Part shown: one piece after another, positions 13,321 through 24,997 of the stretch | Layout of the letters: each line of letters begins with the position of its first letter | Numbering within the stretch: the first letter of the stretch is position 1 | Origin: Solen grandis | Taxonomy: Eukaryota > Mollusca > Bivalvia > Adapedonta > Solenidae | Length of the DNA: 64,000 bases | Assembly: GCA_021229015.1 (NCBI GenBank) | Contig: CM037792.1 | Coordinates: 4,717,876-4,781,875, forward strand | Direction: 5' to 3' | Translations under genes and position numbers: made by a program | Notes under the pieces: generated by a model | The model's input: only the letters and a program-made list of their open reading frames with translations | Databases searched by the model: none | What the model was told of the DNA's origin: nothing

Positions 13321-14823
13321 TTAGTAAGACACTTAAAAGTCACAGCTTATTTTTCTTAAGTCCGGTTCTACATGTTCGCTTATATCAAAGTATTTTAGTT
13401 TTCTTAAACATTTTTCAAAATTCCTTTCAATTTTTTGATTGAATTTCATTTTAATTGATCAATTGAAATGGACATATGTTAATATCGTTTTTAAGATGTT
13501 CCGCGGGGACGGAGGTTGAAATAAACCACATGAGTTACTTTGCATTTTTCACTTATTCGTGAAGGTTTAGGTAAAGGATTTGATAATTGTTGGTGATATT
13601 GGAAGAAATATGTTTCATGCTGTCAAATTCAGATTTCTAGATCACGGATTTTGCAAGAATTATAGCCCCCCTTTCTGTGTTTAAAGCGGTATGCGTGAAA
13701 CAATTTCATTTTCTCTATTCCATATTCAAAGCTTTGCCCAAATCCCTTCGAGTCGCGCAGGTGTTATAGGGATAAGATCAAAGAGACGAATCTTTAATGA
13801 GACACGGATAATGTCAGAAAGATTTCTTTGGAAAAGTTCAAGAACATACCTTAAAGTCATTACCATTTTTTTTATCTTTAATCACGCACGACACGAACAG
13901 TTATAGATGAGCAGTTTGTTATCAGATAACTTAGCTCATAGATACATACACTCGTTCTGAATGTCAAGTGTCAGAAAGTTTACTGTCAACAGACAGTAGT
14001 TTGTGCGTCACCGACAACGTTTCATCCTATTTTAGCTCTTGTCTTAAACCTAAAATACTTAAACCAAAGGCTTAACAACAAAGGAAACCCTATCTTTACG
14101 TTAGCATTTTAACGACGTAAGTCAAACATGCACACGGAATGACGTCATGTGTTCTAAATGCGTGCGCGTGTGTGCCTGCGCGCGAGTGTGCATGAAGACT
14201 TCTTAAATAATGGATGTTCGGACATATGGTCACATGCTTTGTACTCTTGTACACTGTTGGAGCAATGATATACGACGTCAACGTATTAGTTTTTTTAAAG
14301 CTACCAAACATCACTTCACTATTTAACATAATGTATGTGTAACTGATGGGAAAGATATTTGAGGATTATTTTAAAATGTAAGTTTATTAAGCAATTCCAG
14401 CAACATTTTTTTAAAACTATTTTTTAAAAATCACCTGCTACTATCAGGCCTGTATAAAAACGATATTACAAACAAACACACGAATTATTATCGTGAAATA
14501 GACCTTTCCTGGAATTTGTATCAGATCCATTCCATCTTAATAAATAACAATCTTTGAGCACGTTCAGTGAATACTTTAATTGAATGAGTACACGTAATTA
14601 AAACCGGTATCTCAAAATAGCAAGAAATGTTATAAACGAGTTTTACGCAAGTAAACTATCAAATTTGCTGGTTTCTAATTTTCAGGAACTGGCATTTATC
14701 TTTAAACAGAACGTACTTAATAATAGTATCATAATTGTTTATTTTACCATTAAATTTCCAATTTAACTTCAGTAGAATATTATTTGATTTCACCATTAAC
14801 AACAATGCTAGATGTGCAAACAT
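13321..14823. other. Gene-free stretch
   Basis: AT-rich DNA with no supported gene. A GTGTGCCTGCGCGCG-type alternating purine-pyrimidine run lies near 14160-14190. Confidence 0.45.
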
Positions 14824-16081
14824 GAAAGTTTGAAAGTTTTGAAAGTTTGAAAGTTTTATTCACCATAAGCCAGAAGGTCGTACGACCCATGCGGCAAAAC
14901 ATATTACATAAATTGTACAAAACATGACGGAGATGAACAAACAAAAAGTGAAAGCAGTGTAAACGATCATGTAACATAAAGTAATATTTCGAATAACTTC
15001 TCTTATCGAAACGAAACATAAGAGGAAGTTACAAATAGAAAGAAAAATACACCATATCAAACAACATGAGCAGTATGATACTACATAAACAGTTTAACAA
15101 AATCGAGTAACTCAGTGGTTACCTCCCTTATCGAAACGAAATATAAGGGTGATTCCCAAAATAAAGAAAGAAACAAAAATACAGGATAAAAGGAGATACG
15201 AAACAGGTGAGTACTATATATAATTCCATGAAGCTACATTAAATTTTATTTTTAAAATTTGAAAAACAATGTGTTATTAAGTATCCGACAATTAAACTGG
15301 CACCTTTACTGATTTTTATCATCGTGTGAAAATTACAAGGACCGGAGGCACATGGTAAACTGAAAATTATGATAAATAATTGTCTGCAATCACAATATAT
15401 GAGGATAGTTTATGGATATATTTTATAATTAACAGTATTCTGTTGAACTGATGGATGTTTTATCGTGATAGCAGTGTGTGTATCCGTGTAGTAAGTGATA
15501 CACAAGAAAATGAGCTGGATAGAGAGACAAGAAAGAAGGACAGAAATGGCAAGGTATGTTTTACACTGATGTTTCAAATGATATAGTATTTTCATTTTGA
15601 CAAGGGCATTTAATACTATTTATAAGACGTTACATAGTAGCAGTCAGACAAATCCTATAGCGCATCACACAAGTTTAAAAGCAAATAATAATAAATAAAT
15701 AAATAATAATGGACATTTCTATACTTACACAAGGATATACAGAGGTATATATATAATATATAATAGTAATAATGGTCTGTTTACACAACACAGGTATACA
15801 TCTCAAATTACATGTAAATGAATAATAACAGGGTACATGTATAGCAATGATCATGTGAGTTTATCCAAACATCATACTGTAGCAGATGTCATTCAAATTT
15901 ACATACAATATATTATGTAATATCATGTAGTGTAGTATTTTATGAAAGCCATATGTATCATATGATGTAATTCTCATACTATAGAGTATCGCAAAGACAG
16001 ATATGATATTAATTGACACACATATACATGATATACACACACATACATATACACACACATATATATGTTTACAATGCACTG

Positions 16082-19000
16082 TTATTCATGGTATAGTAGA
16101 TTGTTTCTCAATTCAAAAGCTTTTGTCAGATATAAACTCAGTTTTCTTATAGTGTTCCTGTTAGTACTCATTATTAATTCTGTGAATTTAAACATATTTG
16201 GGTTAAGATAACAAAATGGTGATATAAATTCTTTTCTTATATTTTCATACATTTTGCATTCTAAAACAAAGTGATATTCATCTTCTAAAATATTACAAAA
16301 GCTGCATTTGCGTTCATTTACCGGTGTAGCAATAGGTTTTTTCCATCTACCAGTTTCAATATGTAGCCTATGAGATGATACTCGAAGACGTGTTAAATTA
16401 ATTCTGTACTTATTGCGGGTAATGATGTCTAAATAAGGTTGGAACTGAAAGTTAACAATATTTCTATAAAATAAAGCTCTACTTGAATTTTGTAAACAAT
16501 CATTCCAGTTTTGCAAAAATTGATCAAAAATTCTTTGTTTAGCCAATGAAAGAAAAATATTTTTGTTACCCACTGACTGAGAATACCATGATTCTCCAAA
16601 ACCAAGTGTGAAAAGCAAGTTTCTTAATAATGAGCACCAATTCTTAGAGTTAGGTTTATTCATTAAATCTTGATAAAGAGCATTGTAAATTATTCTTATA
16701 TACTTTTTTGAATCAGCATCTAATATCTTTATCCAGTATTTGATAATGTTATATAATCTTATGTTTTGTAGAGGTGTTCTACCTAATTCACCATAAATAA
16801 AGTCATTCTGTGTGCTTTTTTTAACACATAATAATTTTTTACAAAACTGTAAGTGTACTTTTTCCACTGCATCTCCTGAATGGAAGCCCCAAGTTTCACT
16901 ACCATAATTTAGAATAGGTAATACTAGAATGTCAAATAATTCTAGTTTATTTTTAATGGTAATGTTTACAAATTTATTTAAGTACTTATTAAGTTTAAAA
17001 ATAGCTTTCAGTGATTGTCCAGCTAAAGTGTTTTGTGCTTCATAGAAAGATCCTCCTGATGTAAACACTACTCCCAGATAAACAAATTTTTTAACAATTT
17101 CCAGTTCCGATCCGTCATATACAAATGAAATACTATCTGAAATTCTACCTCCTTTTCGAAAAATCATGATTTTGGTTTTACTTGTATTGACCAATAGCTT
17201 CCATTTTTTACAATAATCATTCAGGGAGTCTAAACCATTTTGAAGTTCTACACTACTGTTTGCAAAAATCACTATATCATCAGCATATAAGATGAGGAAC
17301 AATTTAAACATGTATATATCTATTCCACAAGAACTGTTTTCCATTAGCATATTTTCAATATCATTAACAAACATGGCAAACAGGAAAGGCGAAAGACATT
17401 CACCCTGTCTGACGCCTAGATGACAATCAAAACTGTTGCTTAGTTCATTCATATGTTTAACTCTGGATTTAACTCCACTATATATTGATTTGATTAAGTT
17501 TAACATTTTCCCTCTAATCCCAAGTTTAATTAATTTCATCCAAAGATTCTCTCTTGATATATAGTCAAAAGCTTTGCTAAAATCAATAAAAGCACAATAC
17601 AACTGTTTATTGTTATTAATCATATGGTTAATAACACCATGTAATGCAAAAATGTTATCAGCAGTTCCCATTTTTGATCTAAAGCCAGCTTGGGCCTCAA
17701 TATACACTCCATTTAATTCTGCCCAATTACATAATCTGTTATTCAAAACTCTAGTAAACAGCTTTCCCAAAGTACTTAGTAAAGTTATCCCTCTGTAATT
17801 ATTTACATCATTTATATTTCCCTTCTTGTGTAAGGGTACGATATGTCCTTCTGACCAAGAATCAGGAAAATAGCCAATATCAAAAATCTTATTAAATAAT
17901 ATATATAAAGTAGGTAACAATATTTCTCTGCCATGTATGAAAAATTCATTTAGGTAATTATCTGGTCCTCCTGATTTATTGGTCCCTAACTGTTTTATTG
18001 CATGATTTATCTCTTCATGTGTAATTTGTAAATTTAACTCCTCAAACATAGTGCTAAACTCATTGTTTTCAAATCTCTCAATGAAATATAGTACATCCTC
18101 ATCAGGTGTAAAGAACTGATCATCTGGGTTGTTAACTGCCTGAAAATAAGCTTCAAAGTCATTCATTTGTATATTTGGTTGTTTTATTCCACATGCACCT
18201 TTAAGTAAATTCCAATACAGCTTAGCATTTTTAATTTTGGCTGATAATAATTTTTCAGTTTCTTTCTTGTCATATGCAAATCTGGCTTTACGAACACATT
18301 TTTTATACTCTGATCGTTTAACTACCATTAGTGCCCTATTTTCTTCATTATTATTACTTCTATATAGATTTAATGCGGCATAAAATTCTCTACGTTTATT
18401 GTCACATTCACTTGTATACCATTGATTTGATATTTGAGCATCATTTTTATTACAGTTATGGTAATTAGGATTACCTATTTTTACTTTAAATAAAGGGGAG
18501 ACTACCTCGTCTATTACCTTAGAAAGGTCATAAATGCATCTATCAATATCAGAGTTTGAATTAGAAACGTTAACATTCTCAATGATCACATCCAAATTAT
18601 TTTTTACTTCATCCGTTGAAAGGCGTTCTTTATAATTATTGGTTTTTTCACCTTTCCAGATATATTTATGAGATATTTTCTCCCTATGTTGTTCTAACTT
18701 TTGAATAGGTTCTATATTGGTATTAGAAAAAGAAAGTGTAAAGTCTATAAGACAATGATCAGAGAGAATATTAGGACCATGTACTTTAAAATAATCAATA
18801 TGATTTAGCAAATTTTGACTGGTGATTACATAATCAACAACACTTGATCCTTGGTGACCAATAAAAGTATAACTTCCTACATTTTTATCCACCCCAAATC
18901 TTCCATTTATTATGCGGATACCTGTTTGTTTGCACAAATCAAGCAATAACCTTCCATTATTATTTATCCTTCCTTTGTCTTGTGAAACTCTTTTTAAATT

Positions 19001-19591
19001 TATGTCAACAATATAATCATCTGGTAAGAATTCATTAAAAACATTATTATCATCAACTACAAAGTCAGGCAAATCAGATGTGTGAGAATTAAAGTCTCCA
19101 GCCAATAAAAAATTAAAACCATGTTCATATTTTGCATTTGTACTAATTATGAAATCTAACAATCTATCATATGTATGTGTATCAACCATAGCCTGTCTAC
19201 TGCTGCCCTCTGGAATTACATAACACAGACATATAAATAGATCACCCTCTGTGCCTACAAGGTTACCACAGATTTTAATGCATATTATGTCATCCTGGCT
19301 TTGAAATACCAATGTTTCATTGGATACAAAAGTGTCACGGATATATACCACTATACCCCCAGATGCTCGCTTACATGTACTTAAATTTTCTGTTCTACTC
19401 AGTGAAAAATATTCAAAGTTTTCCACTGCTAATTCCGAAAACTCATTTGACCATGTTTCAGTTAAAAGTATTACATCATGGTTATCAAAAACATGTTTTA
19501 ATTCGGGTGATAATAATTTATTAGTACGTTTTGTTTGTAATCCTTGAATGTTCAATAAGGCACATCTAAGCTCGACCTTCTGTGTTGATAC
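16082..19591 (-). CDS. LINE C ORF2: endonuclease-reverse transcriptase
   Basis: This is one intact frame of about 1170 codons. An AP-type endonuclease comes first, with LLTETW, LLAGDFNSH and the SDHCLIDF block near residue 265. Then come reverse transcriptase blocks: NNYRGITLLSTLGKLF, FIDFSKAFD, GVRQGECLSPFLF and the catalytic LYADD near residue 756. A CxxC-H-C zinc knuckle (CSFCNILEDEYHF) lies near residue 1085. The product would nick the target DNA and copy the element RNA there. The first in-frame ATG lies about 130 codons in, past the start of the endonuclease. The frame is open back to a TAG at 19592, and the ORF1 frame precedes it without shift. Readthrough, non-AUG initiation or loss of the start are all possible. 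Confidence 0.93.
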   Translation of the reverse strand, partial: VSTQKVELRCALLNIQGLQTKRTNKLLSPELKHVFDNHDVILLTETWSNEFSELAVENFEYFSLSRTENLSTCKRASGGIVVYIRDTFVSNETLVFQSQDDIICIKICGNLVGTEGDLFICLCYVIPEGSSRQAMVDTHTYDRLLDFIISTNAKYEHGFNFLLAGDFNSHTSDLPDFVVDDNNVFNEFLPDDYIVDINLKRVSQDKGRINNNGRLLLDLCKQTGIRIINGRFGVDKNVGSYTFIGHQGSSVVDYVITSQNLLNHIDYFKVHGPNILSDHCLIDFTLSFSNTNIEPIQKLEQHREKISHKYIWKGEKTNNYKERLSTDEVKNNLDVIIENVNVSNSNSDIDRCIYDLSKVIDEVVSPLFKVKIGNPNYHNCNKNDAQISNQWYTSECDNKRREFYAALNLYRSNNNEENRALMVVKRSEYKKCVRKARFAYDKKETEKLLSAKIKNAKLYWNLLKGACGIKQPNIQMNDFEAYFQAVNNPDDQFFTPDEDVLYFIERFENNEFSTMFEELNLQITHEEINHAIKQLGTNKSGGPDNYLNEFFIHGREILLPTLYILFNKIFDIGYFPDSWSEGHIVPLHKKGNINDVNNYRGITLLSTLGKLFTRVLNNRLCNWAELNGVYIEAQAGFRSKMGTADNIFALHGVINHMINNNKQLYCAFIDFSKAFDYISRENLWMKLIKLGIRGKMLNLIKSIYSGVKSRVKHMNELSNSFDCHLGVRQGECLSPFLFAMFVNDIENMLMENSSCGIDIYMFKLFLILYADDIVIFANSSVELQNGLDSLNDYCKKWKLLVNTSKTKIMIFRKGGRISDSISFVYDGSELEIVKKFVYLGVVFTSGGSFYEAQNTLAGQSLKAIFKLNKYLNKFVNITIKNKLELFDILVLPILNYGSETWGFHSGDAVEKVHLQFCKKLLCVKKSTQNDFIYGELGRTPLQNIRLYNIIKYWIKILDADSKKYIRIIYNALYQDLMNKPNSKNWCSLLRNLLFTLGFGESWYSQSVGNKNIFLSLAKQRIFDQFLQNWNDCLQNSSRALFYRNIVNFQFQPYLDIITRNKYRINLTRLRVSSHRLHIETGRWKKPIATPVNERKCSFCNILEDEYHFVLECKMYENIRKEFISPFCYLNPNMFKFTELIMSTNRNTIRKLSLYLTKAFELRNNLLYHE

Positions 19592-20923
19592 CTAGTGACC
19601 TGTATTTAGACCGGTTCCTGCGCTTGTCTCTACACCAGTAGTGGGGGGTGACTCACCGCTCTGCTGTACACTGTCAGCCAGCTCCTGTGTAACTGGTCTA
19701 TTTATAGCACTGGGTAAAACCTGTGTATCACACAGCACTGACGCAGTTTGTTTACATCTACTTTCAGTTAGCGAAGGCCGGGTTTTGCTCCTTGAGGAAC
19801 TGGCGTTGCGTCTATAAGGACGAGCTGAATCCGACCTTTTCTCGGAACGGGCTGTAGAGCGTGCAACCCTGGGCCTGCCGCGGGGAGGGGACATGACAGT
19901 TTTTGAAGTTGTGTTATCAACAGTAGTTACATTAGGTAGGATCACGGAACTAATGGGAACATCTTTGTCTGTTGTAACAGATAAATGGTTACTGGCAATA
20001 TTGTCAGGCAAAGTAGATTGCTGCTCGGAAATCTGCTGCTGCTGCTGCTGCTGGACATTTATATCGTCAGACGTATATGTCACATTGCTGGAACAAGCTT
20101 GAGTGTCCATAATGTTACTACCAGGTGTTGTAGAAGTGGTACCTACAGTGGGACTTGGGTACATAAGTAGCGGGCCGTGAAACATCGGGTGAAAGTGACC
20201 AGCAAAAGGATTCCCAATCTGTGGAAACTGCAGTGAATTATCTACCTGATTAGATGGAGATACTTGACCTGCTGGAGACTGAGATGGTTGAGACATATTT
20301 CTATCAAGATCAGTGCTGGTACATACCTCAGGTTCAATATTGTCAATATTAACTATCCTGCTAGCACTCAGATACTTTGACCATTCAGGGAGCTCATCTT
20401 TAACCAGCCTACCATCCTTCAGAAGTTTCGCTGGATATACAATGGAAACCTTTGAGCCTGGATTGTCTTGTCTTAATTGTTTGTAGAGAGGCCAGAGCTT
20501 TGATCTTGCTGTCTGTATTTCCTTGGGAAGATCATAGTCAATTGAAAAACCAGACCCTTTTAGCATGTAGGCTTGCCTCATGATAAATTCTGTATCACAG
20601 AAATCACGGAAATTCACAATGATTGGTCTGCGATGGGATCGGTTCTGTGTATTGTATCTGCCTAATCTGTGTGCTCGAGCCAGGTAAAGATCCTCATCAA
20701 TATCGAGGTGATTGGACAGAAAATCACGGATTATTTGAAAACAATTTTCACCTCTGTTTTCAGCAATGCCTCTAAATATGAGATTGTTCCTGCGGGATCT
20801 GGCCTCGAGGTCAATGCTTTTATAGGCTAATGTTTTTAATAAGTCAGTGTGTGCATTTGTTACCTGAGTAATCTGTTCTAGTTTCTGACCAACACCTGTC
20901 ACTGCCCTTTCAAGTGCTTGCAA
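19592..20923 (-). CDS. LINE C ORF1: RNA-binding RRM-type protein
   Basis: This resembles L1-type ORF1 (transposase_22) proteins, which coat the element RNA as nucleic-acid chaperones. A short coiled-coil-like segment (TQVTNAHTDLLKTL) is followed by ARSRRNNLIFRGIAEN, a LYLARAHRLG block and PIIVNFRDF, which are the RRM landmarks. The tail is rich in S, T, P and Q and includes a poly-Q run coded near 20035-20055. The frame stays open upstream to about 21028 but contains no ATG there, and the listed 5' limit is a TTG. The true start is therefore lost or lies out of frame. It ends with TAG at 19592-19594, and ORF2 continues in the same frame. Confidence 0.88.
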   Translation of the reverse strand: MQALERAVTGVGQKLEQITQVTNAHTDLLKTLAYKSIDLEARSRRNNLIFRGIAENRGENCFQIIRDFLSNHLDIDEDLYLARAHRLGRYNTQNRSHRRPIIVNFRDFCDTEFIMRQAYMLKGSGFSIDYDLPKEIQTARSKLWPLYKQLRQDNPGSKVSIVYPAKLLKDGRLVKDELPEWSKYLSASRIVNIDNIEPEVCTSTDLDRNMSQPSQSPAGQVSPSNQVDNSLQFPQIGNPFAGHFHPMFHGPLLMYPSPTVGTTSTTPGSNIMDTQACSSNVTYTSDDINVQQQQQQQISEQQSTLPDNIASNHLSVTTDKDVPISSVILPNVTTVDNTTSKTVMSPPRGRPRVARSTARSEKRSDSARPYRRNASSSRSKTRPSLTESRCKQTASVLCDTQVLPSAINRPVTQELADSVQQSGESPPTTGVETSAGTGLNTGH

Positions 20924-21542
20924 ACCTCGATTTACAGAATTTTAAAAATTTTGATCTTTTCTGTAACCCTTTTGTTAACGTTGGCTCCCGCCAAAAAGTT
21001 TTAAACAAAGCACATATATCCAGTTGATTTACACAATAAACGCCTCATTTTATCACACAAGTAGCAACTATAGTCACTTTCCAATCTATTTTGAGCAATA
21101 TATCTGAACTTTCAGATTTTAATTTTCACTTATACACAATAAACTTAGCGATTTTTATCAGCGCTTAAAAACACGTCCATCATCCGCCATGTTCATACGT
21201 CATGACCCAAACAAATTTCAAGACATTACTATGCGTGAAGTTTCTATCAAGTTGAAGCAATGTTTTGTAATTGACATGAACTAGATTTAATTAAAAAGTT
21301 AAGTCATAGGCTGCTTTGTGATATTTTATTTCCTTTTCCTGAAAGTTAAATAAGTTAAACGTGCAACACTTATCCGCCTTTGATATACATATACATGTAT
21401 GTACAAAAAGATGAATATCGTGTTTATCTTACATAATATTTTTGCCATTCGAGAATACCGTCAAGTTAGGCATAGCTATATCCATACATCTTGTTGTAAA
21501 AAGGAATGTTTCGATGTGCCGGAAAGAATTCAAATTGTTAGG

Positions 21543-21787
21543 GTTTAACCCTTTCCCCCATAGAGGACACCATGAAAAGACCTATGCGAACAGCATAAAA
21601 CCAGATCAGCCTGCGAGTAACTCGCAGGCTGATCAGGTTTTATGCTGTTCGCTGCTCCTCAGTGGTCTGGAAATGAGGATTTTATAATTAAATTTGGTAA
21701 GGTTTAACTGTGGTTTTCTGCAGATCAGGCTTTATGTGGTACCTATTGAGTGCGTCAAAATGAGTCTATATGAGGGAAAGGGTTTAA
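21543..21787 (-). mobile_element. TTAA MITE, copy 2 (complete palindrome)
   Basis: This 245-bp copy has the ends TTTAACCCTTTCC and GGAAAGGGTTTAAA. It keeps the full central palindrome (about 21583-21653: GCGAACAGCATAAAACC, GCCTGCGAG and the inverse). It is in the opposite orientation to the copies at 12819, 30362 and 42963. Confidence 0.92.
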
Positions 21788-23950
21788 AGCAGTTGGCAAA
21801 AGGATATACTCCTCACACATTATGTGCCTTGTCAGGCAAGGGAGGTGGTATCAGAATCAAACAAGGTAGGTAGATTTCTTTCTTTTCTTTTTTAACGATA
21901 GACACAAAGTATCTTTTTCGATGCATGTGCATGTTTATAACATAACTCACTCAATGTCTAAAAATGTGGTTTTTTTTTGACACAATGTAATATAGCAAGA
22001 TATTTTCTTAAATTTTATCTTTTAATTTGCTTGTTGCATTTCTATTCGGGGTCTGTTCAAGACGTTCGTGGACTGAATCTGTTATTTATTATACAGTATA
22101 GTAAAACAAACTTATTTCATATGGGTTAAAAGGGCATCTTAAAATCTAGAAATTTATAATTTATTTAGAAGTTTAATTTCCTCAATGAACTATGCGCAAT
22201 TTAATAACTACGGTAACGCAACATCAATTTTATTATTTAGTCAGTTATTAATTCAGATGAAATGGTCATTTTAGTGTAAAATCCGTGAAAAAGTAAATTA
22301 ATTTAATTTAATAATTAATTGATTGGTATCATGGTGAAATTCGATGTTATTTAAACGTTCATAACACTTAAGCTTAAAACAGCAAAATGCCGCCGTGATA
22401 AAGTTTTGTTCAGATCTAGAAAAAATAATCCAACACAGACGTACCAAATTATGGAGAGGAAACAAATCCGGTTACGTTCACTTGTTTTAAGTGGCATAAA
22501 CTCTTTACTAATGGAAGAGACAGCACAGAAGACGAACCCAGGTCCGGAGTGCAGACGTCAATCGGTGCAACAAAGCGTATTACGTGGAGTGACTTGAAGA
22601 AGATCGACGTTTTACAGTCAGATATTGCTAGACCAAGCACATGAAGTGCATACAATAAACATATTCTAATAAACCGTTATCTTATATTAAATATACTTTT
22701 CACTGTCAATTTGAAAAGATGTGAGAAATTGACTCAGTGTCCTAAACCTGCTTTCGACGTCGATCATGTACTGTGCGCATATATTTTAGTTCTGTTTCTA
22801 TTGTTATGTTGCTTTTATTATTTCATCGATCGTGTTGGTATGTATTATATGCAGGTATAATAGTCTTGTCAGTTGTCAACTATGCAAGTTTCGTGTAGTT
22901 TGATTAAATAAGTAAAACATTAGTCCACGAACATTTTGAATACCCCTCGTACTCATTCATCACTTTAGCAAGTCATTTCAGCTTTTTCCTCGACGGTTGG
23001 CCGTTTTGTTTTCACCTGAACTTTCTGTCTAAACTTAAAGGTGAAGGTCACTAAACAGCTGATGAATACTGTAAGTATTGATTGGTCGACCTAAAAATCG
23101 AAAGTGACTATCTTGTTCGCTTTGTATATGCATTCCTAAACCTCCAAATCTCGACAAAAATATGTTAAAACATGTCTTAACGTTCAAAATAATTAATTCA
23201 GCTGCACAAAAAAAACATATCTATATGAACCTTCAAACGTCTTCGTATCTTGAAAATCGCACAATGTTTCAGAGCATAACTTCAATACTATATGGTGAAT
23301 AATCTCCAAGTTTGTTTTGTATAGTGGTAAGTATAATTTTGATCAATTGATGTTCATCCTTTCTCTGACAAGTGCTGGAATGCAGGTGACTGAAGTGTTC
23401 CAAGGAATACCCATCGAAGGGACGTATTATGTTGTGAACTGGTCGTTCGTCTGTCCGACCGTCAGCAATTTCATATCTGCTCTCTATATATTTGAACGCT
23501 TGAAAAATATTCATAATACCTGGATAAAATGTCATCTCATCGAGTTTCAGAATAAACACAAATATATAATTAATCACCACGGCCGTGTATCTTTTTTAAA
23601 GATACTTCTTGTTTTCAGTGCTTTCTTTTCTGAGTTAATTGCTACTTTGCCACACGTGGCATATAGGGGTTTCTGACGTTTGTTTTTATGTAAACGACAT
23701 CAAAAAAGAGCTAAATAAATCTAAATGCAATTTTAACAATACTCATCCGAAAGTCCATCAATTTCGGAAGCATTGCCTCGTAAAGTCTTCATGATATGAC
23801 TCCCTCCCACGGGGTAGACTGTGGCTGCTGAGTTCCATTTCTGGAACAGGGTGTACTTTTGGAGGCATGGATTACAGAAGCGTATTTGCCACGAGCAGTA
23901 GCCAGAGACAAAATATTGGAGTTTCTCACGTCAATCCTCCTTGTCGGAAT
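21788..23950. other. Gene-free stretch
   Basis: No gene is supported. Frames near 23269-23676 overlap on both strands and carry no recognisable domain. A 63-codon frame at 22406-22597 ends a hydrophobic stretch with NPGP, but it lacks the residues that define a 2A motif. Confidence 0.4.
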
Positions 23951-24043
23951 GCACATTGGGGTCCAACGCACTTTGGGGTTGGACCTAAAAGTGCTTAACT
24001 CACTTAGGGACGAGACTCCAAAGTGCGTTGGACCCCAAGGTGC
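23951..24043. repeat. Long hairpin, 21-bp perfect arms
   Basis: TTGGGGTCCAACGCACTTTGG (23956-23976) is repeated in exact inverse at 24018-24038. The match extends about 5 bp outward on each side. The loop is 41 bp. It resembles a small foldback MITE. Confidence 0.88.
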
Positions 24044-24654
24044 GTCCCCACACCCCCTGATAGAGCGCTCTCTATCACCTGTTAGTAGGGCAAACATTTT
24101 TTTTCATTTACAGTTATATTTATAAGAATGTAACTATTTTATTTGTTATTACCAATGCAAAATTTGCGCCCATTTGCTCTTTCTCCCCGTTTCATAGTTC
24201 TCATTGTTTACATTTCAGACCAAACGCGTGTGCAAATTGGTCAAATAAATGATAAGGTGGTACGTGTTTTATCAATAATACTAAAATTATTAGTCAATCA
24301 GGAAGGCATTCTATTAATAACGTCATCTCTTAATCAAGAGATAACTTGATTATGATTTGATATAAAACATAAAATGCATTTGAACATTAAAACATATCAT
24401 GTTAGCTGAAAAATGATGACAAACTAACTTCATGATACATTTAATGTAGTTCATCTAAAAACGAGATAGGTATAATGTAAAGTTTTTTCCAGTCTAATAT
24501 TGATGGGTCATACGGTATAACGCGCAGTCTTGTCAAACATATCACATTTATTTGGAATATTAAAAATAAATAAATAAATAAAAAAGCCCCAAAATGGATC
24601 TCCTGTTTGGTTTGCCTAATGACATAACGAGCACCGTGAAGCTATCATACAGTT

Positions 24655-24939
24655 GCTACTGATAACCGTATGGTAAGAGCGCCAGGTCGCTGGAATCGGG
24701 AGGTCGTTGGTTCGATCCACGGCCGCGACATAACACAATCGTAAAAAATAGTACAGGTATACACGTAGCTCCCTTGCCCGGCGCTCAGCATGTGGGTAGT
24801 TCTAGGATGGTATTCCTTGTGTCGGGATAATGTGTCTGGGTGTGTGGCAGCATTATGTCTGTCTCAAGTAGACACAGTCTCCAAATGACTGAAATTCTGC
24901 CGAAGGGACCTTAAAAGAACAACAGACAAAAAAAAAAAA
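24655..24939 (+). mobile_element. tRNA-derived SINE
   Basis: The head has an A-box-like TGGTAAGAGCGCC and a B-box GGTTCGATCC (about 24708-24717), then a body with CTTGCCCGGCGCTCAGCAT. The tail is CTCAAGTAGACACAGTCTCC plus a TGAAATTCTG block, ending in a 12-base A run. The same tail occurs at 31975-32125 and 45500-45655. SINEs of this type are transcribed by RNA polymerase III and moved by LINE machinery. Confidence 0.82.
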
Positions 24940-24997
24940 ATATATATATATATATGTTGATTTTCCAGAGGGAAATAATACAGTAAATAATAAAAAT

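Larger units (their letters stand above)
14824..21195 (-). mobile_element. LINE C, near full-length APE-type non-LTR retrotransposon
   Basis: On the minus strand the element runs from about 21195 (an ATGGCGGATGATGG block) through ORF1 and ORF2, then a 1.25-kb 3' UTR. It ends in AATAAAACTTTCAAAC followed by repeated CTTTCAAA units at 14824-14860, a simple-repeat tail of the kind some LINE clades use instead of poly-A. The 3' UTR contains two similar blocks around 15000 and 15130 (TTATCGAAACGAAA). I could not find a target-site duplication. Decay is slight, so the insertion looks fairly recent. Confidence 0.85.

Noticed and set aside
22406..22597. Possible second 2A-like peptide (TNPGP)
   Set aside because: The Asp and Glu of the motif are absent and no LINE domain follows.
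23269..23676. Overlapping ORFs of 103 and 119 codons
   Set aside because: They are antiparallel, without a recognisable domain, splice signal or homology; probably chance.
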